A program made the position numbers and the translations under genes. From NCBI GenBank assembly GCA_034430155.1, contig DAOUET010000128.1:1-44048 (forward strand): 44,048 nucleotides of DNA. The letters are read 5' to 3'. Each line of letters opens with the position of its first letter. Positions within the stretch are counted from its first letter, which is position 1. This document shows positions 15,847-24,773 of this stretch, piece by piece. This stretch comes from DAOUET01 sp034430155 (GTDB taxonomy: Bacteria > Chloroflexota > Anaerolineae > Anaerolineales > UBA4823). The notes under the pieces were generated by a model. It made no database searches. It was not told where the DNA came from and saw nothing but the letters and a program-made list of their open reading frames with translations.

Positions 15847-18800
15847 ATGAACCTTTCCAAGGTAAGAACCGGTGTATATATCTGCCATTGTGGCACCAAT
15901 ATCGCCGCGACTGTTGATGTGAGCGCTGTAGCGGAGTATGCGCGCGCCTTGGATGGCGTAACCCTGGCGCGGGATTACTCCTATATGTGTTCAGATCCTG
16001 GTCAGGATCTAATTAAGGAAGACATCCAAGAACACGCTCTAAACAGGGTTGTGGTGGCTTCATGTTCGCCATTGATGCACGAGCCGACCTTCAGACGGGC
16101 GTGTGAAGAAGCGGGATTGAATCCATTCTTCTTCCAGATGGCGAACATTCGGGAGCAGTGTTCATGGGTGATCGACGACCGGGAACAAGCCACTGCTAAA
16201 GCCAAAAGCATGGTTGCGGCTGCCGTTCAACGGGTTTACTACCACGTACCACTATCAATGCGCCATGTTGATATTAAACCATCTACGTTAATCTTGGGCG
16301 GTGGCATTGCTGGAATCGAAGCGGCACTCAAACTAGCCGATGCTGGCAAGCAGGTCTATCTGGTCGAGCGGGAAACGAGCATCGGTGGCCATATGTCACA
16401 GCTGTACAAGACATTTCCAACCCTCGACTGTTCGGCTTGAATACTCACCCCTAAAACGGTGTCCGTGGGACGCCACAATAACATCAAGCTCCTAGCCTAC
16501 AGTGAAGTTGAATCTGTTTCCGGTTTCGTGGGTAATTACAAAGTAAAGGTACGGAAAAAGGCGCGTTACATCGATGAGGACCAGTGTACTGGCTGTGGTA
16601 AATGCGCCGAAGTTTGCCCGATCGAAACTTCCAATCCTTTTGACCTGGGCTTAAGCACGCGCAAAGCTTCCTACCGCCATTCAGCCCAATCTGTTCCAAA
16701 CGCCTTTGCAATTGAAAAGCGGGGCATTGCGCCGTGTCGGGCAGCTTGTCCTACCGACCAACGGGCCCAAGGGTATATTGCCCTGGTACGCCAAAAGCGG
16801 TATGCAGACGCCTATTGGGCGATCAGACGGGAGCATCCTTTCCCCTCGGTATGCGGCAGGGTATGCAATCACCGCTGTGAAGATGCTTGTAGCCGGGGCA
16901 AATTTGATGAGCCTGTCAATATTATGGGTATAAAACGATTCGTCGCCGATTGGGCTTACGCGAATCGCGATCAACTACGAACTTTGCGCGATAAGTCGAT
17001 TATAGGCACACCGTTCCAACACCATCATGCTCCTACCAACAAGAAAATTGCCATTATTGGCGCTGGTCCAGCCGGTCTCACCGCTGCGTTGGACCTTGTG
17101 AGACTGGGACACGCTGTTACAGTCTTTGACGCTTTACCGGTTGCAGGCGGTATGATGCGGGTTGGCATCCCCCCGCATCGCTTACCGACCGAGCTCTTGG
17201 ATTGGGAGATACAACAGATCCTAAATGAAGGTGTTGAACTTCGCCTGAACACCCGTATCAATGATATCCCCGGATTGCTCGAGAATATATCTGTCGAGTT
17301 GGGAGGTCCTTATGATGCAGCGCTTATCGCAACAGGCGCCCACCGCGCTAAAAAACTACAGATCCGTAATTCAAACCACCCTGACAATTGGCTGAGCTTA
17401 GATGTACTCAGGAAGGTTGATTTGGGAGAGAAAATGGACTTGAGGGGCAAAAAGATTGCCATTTTGGGTGGCGGCAATGTCGCCCTGGATACTGCCCGCG
17501 TAGTTATTCGACTGGGGGCTGAGCAGGCGAACATGGTTTGCTTGGAACCTCGTGGTGAGATGCCAGGCTTTGAGTGGGAAGTCGGCGTCGCGGAGGAAGA
17601 AGGGGTTGTTGTTTATCCGGGCCGCTCTTTCAAAGAAATTGTGGTTCAGGAAGAGAAAATTGTTGGAGTTCGCTGTGTAGAAATCGTCTTTCGAGGATTT
17701 AAGCGAGGTCTTCCGGATATTGACGAGATCCCAGGTAGTGAGCACACTCTACCAGCTGATCTAGTCATTTGGGCAATTGGGCAAGGTCCAGATTTTTCCT
17801 TTCTGCCGCCGGATGGCAGTATCAATACCCGCTATCCTGTCGGCATCCAGACAGACCGTGAGATGATGACCACTATGCCGGGCGTGTTTTGTGCAGGTGA
17901 TGTCCACCGGGGTATGACCTTCTTTGTGGTGGATGCAATCGGAGAAGGGCACAAAGTAGGACGGTGTATCGATCGTTACCTACGAGGAGAAGAAGGTTTA
18001 AAAGAGCCACACGAAACACCAATCGTAGAGCTAACCGAACCTGAAATCCAATCCAAATTATCACTTGGAGAAGCTTCAAAGCGAGGGCGTGTACCCATTT
18101 CAAGCATCCCTGTTGAAGAACGCATACATAACTTCCGGGAGGTCGATCTTACACTTAGTGAATCCGAAGCCATCGCCGAGGCAGAGCGCTGCCTGCGATG
18201 CGGAATCTGTTCAGAATGCTTGGAATGCGTGGCTGCCTGTGAGCGCGGGGCGATTGATCATGACATGCAAGATCAGATAATTGACCTTGAGGTCGGCACC
18301 ATCATACTTGCGACCGGGTTTAAAGACTTCGAACCTGCCTCAGCTCCAGAGCTGGGTTATAAGGTTTTAGATAACGTGATCACCGGTTTGGAATTCGAGA
18401 GGCTGATCAATTCCAGTGGACCGACCGGTGGGAAAATATTGTTAAAGAATGGTGAGTCTCCCAAAAGCGTAGCGATCTTACATTGCATTGGTAGCCGTGA
18501 TGATAAATACAACAGTTATTGCTCAAGAGCTTGCTGTATGTACTCCCTTAAATTTGCCCAACTTGTTAGGGATTATGTAAAGGCTGAAGTATATGAGGTT
18601 TATCGAGATATGCGATCTTTTGGAAAAGATTACGAGGAGTTTTATAACCGTACCAAGAAGAAAGGCGTTCACTTTTTTCACGGAAGAGTGACTTCTATTG
18701 AAGGGAATAATGGCAAATTGTTGGTGAAATGGGATGAAAGCTTCTACAATCAGCCTGATCATATCGAAGTAGATATGGTCATTTTGTCGACTGGATTTGA

Positions 18801-19287
18801 ACCCCAGTCAGATACAGCTCATGTGGCCAGTTTATTTGGAATCAGCCGCAGCCGGGATGGCTTTTTCTTGGAAAAACATCCCAAGCTGGCCCCTATGGAA
18901 ACCTCTACCGAAGGTATTTTCTTGGCAGGAGCCTGCCAGAGCCCGAAGGATATCCCTGACAGCGTCGCTTATGCTGGTGGTGCTGCGGCTGCCGCGCTCT
19001 CCTTGATTGATCGAGGGACTATGTCTCTGGAACCCTCTATCGCTCAGGTGACTGATTTGCGCTGCGCTGGTTGTGGACAATGCGTGGAATCCTGTCCATA
19101 CGAGTCGATTTCGCTGGTAGATGGCGTCGCGGTTGTAAATGAATACTTATGTAAGGGTTGCGGTACTTGCGTAGGAGCCTGTCCAGACAAAGCCATCACC
19201 TTGATACATTTCGAAGACCACCAAATCCTGGCGGAGATGGAGGGTGCTTTGAGAAAGCTTTCTGCAGCAGCAGAGGTGGACGGATGA
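15847..19287 (+). CDS. hdrA: HdrA-GltD fusion flavoprotein, predicted selenoprotein (TGA at 16438 = Sec198)
   Basis: A 1146-aa paralogue of the preceding HdrA, highly similar in its first 250 residues. It repeats the in-frame TGA at the same Cys position (PTLDCSA-TGA-ILTPK). After ferredoxin motif CTGCGKCAEVCP (about 247-258) a GltD/NfnB-type module of about 420 residues is inserted (about 290-710). It has its own Fe-S domain (CRAACP, CGRVCNHRCEDAC), an FAD-binding IIGAGPAGLTAAL, a second Rossmann motif AILGGGNVALDTARV, and FCAGDV. HdrA sequence then resumes with CLRCGICSECLECVAAC and ends in two [4Fe-4S] motifs (CAGCGQCVESCP, CKGCGTCVGACP). The module sits where copy 1 has its extra ferredoxin loop and adds a second flavin and probably a pyridine-nucleotide site. 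The 3' end overlaps the next gene (ATGA). Confidence 0.88.
16438..16474 (+). promoter_or_regulatory. Candidate bacterial SECIS element of hdrA copy 2
   Basis: Twenty-four nt after the TGA (16438-16440), GGTGTCC (16458-16464) pairs with GGACGCC (16468-16474) around GTG. The hairpin and two following bases are identical to those in copy 1, whereas the codons on both sides differ by many synonymous changes. The conserved spacing and sequence argue for a functional Sec-insertion signal. Confidence 0.75.
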
Positions 19288-20699
19288 ATGGTAAATTTGA
19301 ACCGAAGATAGTTGGCTACCTGTGTACATGGTGCAGTTATACCGGCGCTGATACCGCTGGTATCTCACGCATAAAGTATCCTGGCAACCTGCGGGCGATT
19401 CGCGTCCCTTGCTCTGGACGAGTGTCACCAGAATTAATCATGCGTACTTTTGACCAGGGTGCAGATGGTGTGCTGGTTCTAGGTTGCCATATTGGGGAAT
19501 GTCACTATGACAACGGCAATCATCGTACAGCAAAACGCCTGCCGATCCTTAAAACCTTAATGGAATTTACTGGCCTTGAACCGGAAAGGTTACGTCTAGA
19601 TTGGGTTTCTGCTTCAGAAGGGGAGCGTTTTAGCAGAATTGTGACTGAATTCACCCAGGAAGTGAGTGCTTTGGGTCCTACCAAATGGCAAAACCACACC
19701 GAAAGTACAGGATTGAGGTATGTTGGCAGCCGAAGTGCTGAGATGAGCCAGCCGAGGGTAGCTACCTTCTCTTCACGATTCGATCAATATGTAGAAAAAA
19801 CTGAGGCTATTCAAGAGAAAGCCAGGGAACTGTTGGCTAAAGATCAGGTCAATTGTGTAATTGGTTATGAGGTGGGACCACGCGGGCGTACTCGTCCCGC
19901 CTTTATTCACCATGTAGATGAAGTTGACCGGTTAGTTTGGAATCAAGATTGCAGCCATAATCTGGCTACCTACCTGCGTCAGAAACTTCACCCGAGCCAA
20001 AAAAGCAGTTCGGATGAAAAACGCCAGAGGGTGGCCATAGTGGTAAAACCGTGCGATAGCAGAGCTATAAATGTCTTGTTGTCTGAAAATCAATTCGATC
20101 GCGAGCAGGTTTATGTGATTGGAATGACTTGCGAAGGTATATTCAACAAAGAGGGGGCTTCGAGACAATTCGCCTCTCACCATTTGCCTGAGAAGTTTTC
20201 AGTGCAAGATCGGTGCGTACATTGCACGGAGCGGACGCCGGTCCTTTGCGATTTTTTGATCGGTGACCCGCCCGACTCCTCAATAATTCCCGAATCCCCT
20301 GGTGATGATGAACTAGAAGGCATCTTGTCGCTTTCTCCTGCTGAAAGGGCAGCTTTTTGGACTGAGCAATTTGATCGGTGTATACGCTGTTATGCCTGCC
20401 GACAGGTCTGCCCGCTCTGTAACTGCCCGACATGCTTGTATGAGCGGGACGATTCTCTTTGGGTTGGCATGGGAACTGGAATTAACGAAAAACGCGCTTT
20501 TCACCTCGGACGCGCCTATCATCTCGCCGGTCGTTGTGTAGGATGCAACGAGTGTGAGCGAGTATGCCCGATGAATATCCCGATTAGCTTGCTTAATCGA
20601 GTGTTGGCCAAAGAAATGGAATCGTTATACGATTTCAGGGCAGGAATAGCGCTAGGACCTTCGCCATTATTAACAGTCTTGAGGGGAGTGGAGGGGTAA
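19284..20699 (+). CDS. MvhD/FlxD-like [2Fe-2S] domain fused to a FlxC-like 4Fe-4S protein
   Basis: A 471-aa cytoplasmic electron carrier. Residues 1-135 are an MvhD/FlpD domain, the link between HdrA and an electron donor: YLCTWCSYTGAD, IRVPCSGRV and GCHIGECHY hold the [2Fe-2S] cysteines. The remaining part resembles the Fe-S proteins of Flx and anaerobic sulfite reductase systems: VVKPCDSRAINVLL, CVHCTERTPVLC, then two ferredoxin motifs CIRCYACRQVCP (plus LCNCPTC) and CVGCNECERVCP. The VxPCDxxxxxVL motif is shared with the next protein, so the two are probably paralogous. ATG 19284 overlaps the hdrA stop by 4 nt, implying coupling; the longer upstream frame is unsupported. In methanogens MvhD can be a selenoprotein, but here the residues are Cys. 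Confidence 0.85.
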   Translation: MNGKFEPKIVGYLCTWCSYTGADTAGISRIKYPGNLRAIRVPCSGRVSPELIMRTFDQGADGVLVLGCHIGECHYDNGNHRTAKRLPILKTLMEFTGLEPERLRLDWVSASEGERFSRIVTEFTQEVSALGPTKWQNHTESTGLRYVGSRSAEMSQPRVATFSSRFDQYVEKTEAIQEKARELLAKDQVNCVIGYEVGPRGRTRPAFIHHVDEVDRLVWNQDCSHNLATYLRQKLHPSQKSSSDEKRQRVAIVVKPCDSRAINVLLSENQFDREQVYVIGMTCEGIFNKEGASRQFASHHLPEKFSVQDRCVHCTERTPVLCDFLIGDPPDSSIIPESPGDDELEGILSLSPAERAAFWTEQFDRCIRCYACRQVCPLCNCPTCLYERDDSLWVGMGTGINEKRAFHLGRAYHLAGRCVGCNECERVCPMNIPISLLNRVLAKEMESLYDFRAGIALGPSPLLTVLRGVEG

Positions 20700-20701
20700 T
20701 T

Positions 20702-21724
20702 ATGTCCCTGATCTCGAAAGAAAAACTAGATGGTTGGTTGTCAGCAATTGCGAAGGAAGCCACCCTCATCGCTCCACGAGAGATAGGTGGGGTGTTGCTC
20801 TACCGACCTGTTGCCCATAGCAATGATATTGTGTTTAATTTTACGCGCCCAGAGATGTCTATCAAGGAATGGCTGTTCCCTGCTACTGATCGGTTGATGG
20901 TCATTGAAAAATACAGACAACAGATCAGATTGACAGAAACTTTACCGAATAATCGGCAGGTGATTTTCGGTGTGCGTCCATGCGATGCAAGCGGCTTGAA
21001 GGTGCTCGATACACTCTTCACAGATACGGATCCTGTTGATCTTTATTACACCAAAAGAAGAGAAAACACGACCCTGATCGGACTAGCCTGCCAGGAAATG
21101 GGGGAGAGCTGCTTTTGCAAGAGTTTAGGTGGTGAGTTGGATGATCCCAGAGATGTAGATATTATGCTGGTTGAGCGTGAGGGTGGATATGAAGTGCAGG
21201 TCATCACCGAGAAAGGGCGAGATCTCCTACCATCTGACTGGCATGATCTCGATAATTGGGATGAAAGAGAAACTGAGCGAAGGGTCTATCCGGATTTCAA
21301 TAGTGCCTCTTCACCAGCTTACTTGGAGACGCAAGCATGGCCACCTTTTTTCAAAGATGATTATTGGGAAAAGCTGGCCGAGCGTTGTTTGAGCTGCCGT
21401 ATATGCGCATATGTATGCCCTACCTGCCGATGTTTTGATATCAGAGATGAAGTGCTACCATCTGGCGTTGGATTTGATCGTTTCGAACGGATTCGTTGTT
21501 GGGATAGTTGCGCAAGCGAAGCCTATCGACGCATTGCTGGAGGGCACAATCCGCGCCCTCTTAAAGGGCAACGTATGAGAAATCGTTTCTTCTGTAAATT
21601 TTATTACTACCCAGAACAATATGGTCCAATTGCCTGTACTGGTTGTGGACGCTGTGTGGATGCCTGCCCTGTAAATATCGATATAACCGAAGTATTACAA
21701 CATCTTGTGGAGGTGAATTCATGA
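20702..21724 (+). CDS. AsrA/FlxB-like 4Fe-4S dicluster protein
   Basis: A 340-aa iron-sulfur protein like the A subunit of anaerobic sulfite reductase, sulfhydrogenase beta and FlxB. It should pass electrons between the FAD/NAD(P) reductase encoded next and the HdrA/MvhD proteins. Residues 1-200 are the family's N-terminal domain with VIFGVRPCDASGLKVLD and GLACQEMGESCFC. The C-terminal part has two ferredoxin-type motifs, CLSCRICAYVCPTC (about 230) and CTGCGRCVDACP (about 313). It starts 2 nt after the preceding stop with a GGAGG site, and its own stop overlaps the next start by 4 nt, so the last three genes are tightly coupled. The exact physiological partner is inferred from the operon. Confidence 0.85.
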   Translation: MSLISKEKLDGWLSAIAKEATLIAPREIGGVLLYRPVAHSNDIVFNFTRPEMSIKEWLFPATDRLMVIEKYRQQIRLTETLPNNRQVIFGVRPCDASGLKVLDTLFTDTDPVDLYYTKRRENTTLIGLACQEMGESCFCKSLGGELDDPRDVDIMLVEREGGYEVQVITEKGRDLLPSDWHDLDNWDERETERRVYPDFNSASSPAYLETQAWPPFFKDDYWEKLAERCLSCRICAYVCPTCRCFDIRDEVLPSGVGFDRFERIRCWDSCASEAYRRIAGGHNPRPLKGQRMRNRFFCKFYYYPEQYGPIACTGCGRCVDACPVNIDITEVLQHLVEVNS

Positions 21725-22575
21725 CAGCAGCCACACAAATTCAAGGACAAAACGCCATGACCCCCTACCTCGGTAAACTGGTCGAAGTCAGGGATTTGGC
21801 TGAGGGAATCAAGCTTTTTGGTGTGGGAATGTTTAATGGGAACAATGGTGTCATTCAGGATTACAAACCTGGCCAATTTGCTTTCGTTTCAGCTTTCGGT
21901 TTGGGTGAGGCACCTTTTGGGATAGCCTCCACGAAAGAACGCGGAAATGTGCTTGAATTCGCCGTTCAAAGATTGGGTTCGGTTACTACCGGATTGCATG
22001 AATTGGGGGAGGGTGACATTGTAGGTTTGCGTGGCCCTTTGGGGAATTGTTTTCCAATGGAGGATTTGAAAGGAAAGGATCTCACCCTTTTGGGAGGTGG
22101 TATCGGGGGTGCGCCGTTACGGGCAGTAATCCATACGGTGCTGGATAACCGTGAGGCTTATGGACACTTAACCATACTTTGGGCTGCTCGAAGGCCTAAT
22201 CTGTTGGTTTTTAGAGATGAATACAGTGAATGGCGCAGCGCGCCTGAGACGCAACTGCATCTCACTGTTGATGAACCAGATCAGAGCTGGGATCACAATG
22301 TCGGTCTGATAACCGATTTATTGGAAAAGGTATCTCCGTCGCCTGAAAATACTTTCACGATCACCTGTGGTCCCCCTATCATGATCTATTATGTTAGCAA
22401 GATGCTCGATAAGATGGGTTTCTCCCCAGAACAGAATTACATCACCCTGGAGGCGCGCATGCATTGCGGGATCGGTAAGTGCGGTCGCTGTAATTTGGGT
22501 GAGAAGCTGGTGTGTGTAGATGGGCCGGTCTTTACGATGGCGGAGGTAGGAAGCTTTTTGGAAAGCTTCCTGTAG
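21721..22575 (+). CDS. AsrB/FlxA-like FAD/NAD(P)-binding reductase
   Basis: A 284-aa reductase of the ferredoxin-NADP reductase superfamily, matching AsrB, sulfhydrogenase gamma and FlxA. It should accept hydride from NAD(P)H and feed electrons into the complex. FAD-binding strands include KPGQFAFVSAFGLGEAPFGIAS and VGLRGPLGNCF. The nucleotide domain has LLGGGIGGAPLRAV, FTITCGPPIMI and the final Cys-rich MHCGIGKCGRCNLGEKLVC that holds a [2Fe-2S] centre. I chose ATG 21721 because it overlaps the upstream stop (ATGA); a longer frame from 21643 lies within the AsrA-like gene. It is the last gene of the operon and ends beside an inverted repeat. Confidence 0.88.
   Translation: MTAATQIQGQNAMTPYLGKLVEVRDLAEGIKLFGVGMFNGNNGVIQDYKPGQFAFVSAFGLGEAPFGIASTKERGNVLEFAVQRLGSVTTGLHELGEGDIVGLRGPLGNCFPMEDLKGKDLTLLGGGIGGAPLRAVIHTVLDNREAYGHLTILWAARRPNLLVFRDEYSEWRSAPETQLHLTVDEPDQSWDHNVGLITDLLEKVSPSPENTFTITCGPPIMIYYVSKMLDKMGFSPEQNYITLEARMHCGIGKCGRCNLGEKLVCVDGPVFTMAEVGSFLESFL
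22549..22570 (+). terminator. Inverted repeat at the 3' end of the operon
   Basis: GGAAGCTTT (22549-22557) and AAAGCTTCC (22562-22570) pair around TTGG, inside the last codons of the AsrB-like gene. The gene ends 5 bp later, and a convergent gene ends at 22576. There is no T-run, so it is only a weak terminator candidate shared by both genes. Confidence 0.3.
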
Positions 22576-24669
22576 TTAGCACTCTTCATATCGATCGACA
22601 TCAAATATAAATATGGTTGCTCCCCCCACCGTTATGGATACTGGGGTAGGGAGGGGTAGAGGTGTACCTTCCAGGGGTGTTGAGACGTATTCCACCCGAC
22701 GCTGGCAGCTACGTTTTAAGGCGCTCACGATAGCTACTTCCTGACCCTTCTCAAAACCGATCAGCAAGGTAACATTCCGGCGTCCCAGAAACCCACCAAC
22801 TGTTGGCAGGTGCGTGATGGAAATTCCCAGCTTAGTCAGGGCACTTAAGGCGTTTTCATAATCCTGTTCTTGAATCACTACTGCCATAAGCCGATCGATA
22901 GATGATCGACGATTGTCTCGATGGCGAATCAGTTCAGGCCATTTAGAGGTTGGGTCCGATAAAGCCGCATCCACTTCGCCGACAAGTTGAGAGTAAGTTC
23001 CATCCGAAATGACGCCATCCTTAAATAAGTCAGAGAGTGTACTTCGTTGAGCGCGCAAGGCCTCACGGCGAGCGATATCGAGTTCTTCAGCTTCAACGTT
23101 TGGATCAGCTACCATGACTTGTTTGACAGCTTGCACCAGCGACTGGTTATGTTCTTCCAGAATGGGGGCCAGGGTTTGCCAGGTATGCTCTGAGATTAAC
23201 CCATCTTCGACTAAATTTTCAAGATGATCGTACGCTGACTTTACTGCAAAAGCACGGGCGTGCCGGCGTTCATATTCGATTTGCATCGCACTGCGTTGGT
23301 TGAGGCGTAAAGCCCGAACCAATGGACCCATGCTAAAACCTTGAACGAGCAAGGTAAAAACCACAACGCCAAAAGCCATCACCTGTAATTGATCACGACT
23401 TCCAAGAGCAAGCGGGAGTCCCAAAGCCAAGGCCAAGGAAATCGCACCGCGTAAACCACCCCAGAATAGGGTGTGTTGCCATTTCAAGGGGATGTCCCTC
23501 CCTATCCAGGCAAAGCCATATACAGCCACTGCTCTGGCAACCAGTACGGCCAGGATGGCAGTTGCGATGGGTTGCCAGTAGGTAAATAGGACTGGCAAAT
23601 CAATCTGTAGGCCAATCAGCAAGAAGGCGAAAGAGTTTGCCAGGAAACTAGCATACTCCCAGAAATTGAATACTACTATGCGAGTGGTAGGTGACATGCC
23701 CCTTGGACCAATGTTACCGTTAACCAAACCGGCAGCGACCACAGCCAAGACGCCGCTCGCATGAAATACTTCTTCTGCCACTAGATAAGATCCGAATGCT
23801 AAAACACTGGTCAGGGTAGTTTCTATCAGGTGGTCATCGATACGGATGATCAATTGAGAGACTAATCCAGCCAGGATTAGTCCCACTAACAAACCCCCAC
23901 CGGCGATACGCATAAAATCGATCAGGCTCAAGCCGAAATTAAATTGTCCCGTGAGGGCAACTGTAGTCATAAGCCCGAAGAGGACAATGGCGGTTCCGTC
24001 GTTGAAAAGGCTTTCACCTTCTAGTAGCACCTGCAGGCGTTTCGGCACACCAAGGCTGCCAAAAAGGGCAATCACTGCTACAGGATCGGTAGCAGCCACC
24101 ATTGCTCCAAAAACGAGAGCGTGGGTGATAGGTAATTTTGTTCCCCACGCCACAACGCCTCCCACCATAAACATTGTGAGAATAACACCGGGTATCGCCC
24201 AAGCCAGGATTGGCGCCAAGTTTCGACGTAAATCGTTGATATTCAAATGAAAAGCTGCTTCGAAAATAAGAGGCGGTACCAGCAATCCAAGGATCAAGTT
24301 TCGGGGAACATCCACGTTGACCTGGGGTAGCAAAGCGAGAGCTAGTCCCATCAGTACTAATCCAACGGTATAAGGGACACGTAATCTCCTGGCGAGAATC
24401 CCTACAACGGTGGCAATAAAAAGTAAGGCGATGACGATCTCTTCGATGACGATAATGGTTTCGTCCTCGGTTGTAGTTCCGACACTTTCTACTGATCCCC
24501 CTTCTGAGGTTTCTGAACCCAAGCTTATCGAGGGCACAGGAGTAGCTCCGCCTTGATCCTTAGGTTGAGTAATTGTTCCAAATTGGGAAGTCGTGCAGGC
24601 TGAGAGAAAAGCAATTATGGCGATTGCAAGGATGGTTTTTACCAGGCGAGGTTTTTTTATTAAGATCAT
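22576..24669 (-). CDS. CPA1 Na+(K+)/H+ antiporter with C-terminal DarA-like domain
   Basis: A 697-aa membrane protein that should exchange Na+ or K+ for protons. Residues 1-26 form a lipoprotein-like signal (LSAC lipobox), and a linker runs to about 70. A 12-helix CPA1 transport domain covers about 72-465. It has the family's ATDPVAV motif and GESLFNDGTAIVLF. A helical cytoplasmic linker spans about 465-590. Residues 592-697 align with DarA-type receptors: TVGGFLGRRNVTLLIGF and the closing GATIFIFDVDRY. DarA proteins bind c-di-AMP, so the fusion suggests direct gating by it (inference). An N-terminal lipobox on an antiporter is itself unusual. It is convergent with the hdr/flx operon, with no intergenic gap. 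Confidence 0.85.
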   Translation of the reverse strand: MILIKKPRLVKTILAIAIIAFLSACTTSQFGTITQPKDQGGATPVPSISLGSETSEGGSVESVGTTTEDETIIVIEEIVIALLFIATVVGILARRLRVPYTVGLVLMGLALALLPQVNVDVPRNLILGLLVPPLIFEAAFHLNINDLRRNLAPILAWAIPGVILTMFMVGGVVAWGTKLPITHALVFGAMVAATDPVAVIALFGSLGVPKRLQVLLEGESLFNDGTAIVLFGLMTTVALTGQFNFGLSLIDFMRIAGGGLLVGLILAGLVSQLIIRIDDHLIETTLTSVLAFGSYLVAEEVFHASGVLAVVAAGLVNGNIGPRGMSPTTRIVVFNFWEYASFLANSFAFLLIGLQIDLPVLFTYWQPIATAILAVLVARAVAVYGFAWIGRDIPLKWQHTLFWGGLRGAISLALALGLPLALGSRDQLQVMAFGVVVFTLLVQGFSMGPLVRALRLNQRSAMQIEYERRHARAFAVKSAYDHLENLVEDGLISEHTWQTLAPILEEHNQSLVQAVKQVMVADPNVEAEELDIARREALRAQRSTLSDLFKDGVISDGTYSQLVGEVDAALSDPTSKWPELIRHRDNRRSSIDRLMAVVIQEQDYENALSALTKLGISITHLPTVGGFLGRRNVTLLIGFEKGQEVAIVSALKRSCQRRVEYVSTPLEGTPLPLPTPVSITVGGATIFIFDVDRYEEC

Positions 24670-24773
24670 CGGGTCTCTAAACCGGTGCCACGTAGGATAA
24701 TATTTTCCTAGTTTGGAAAATACAGGAACTGACCTTGATTATTATCCCACTAATTTATTAGAAGAGTGGGTAT

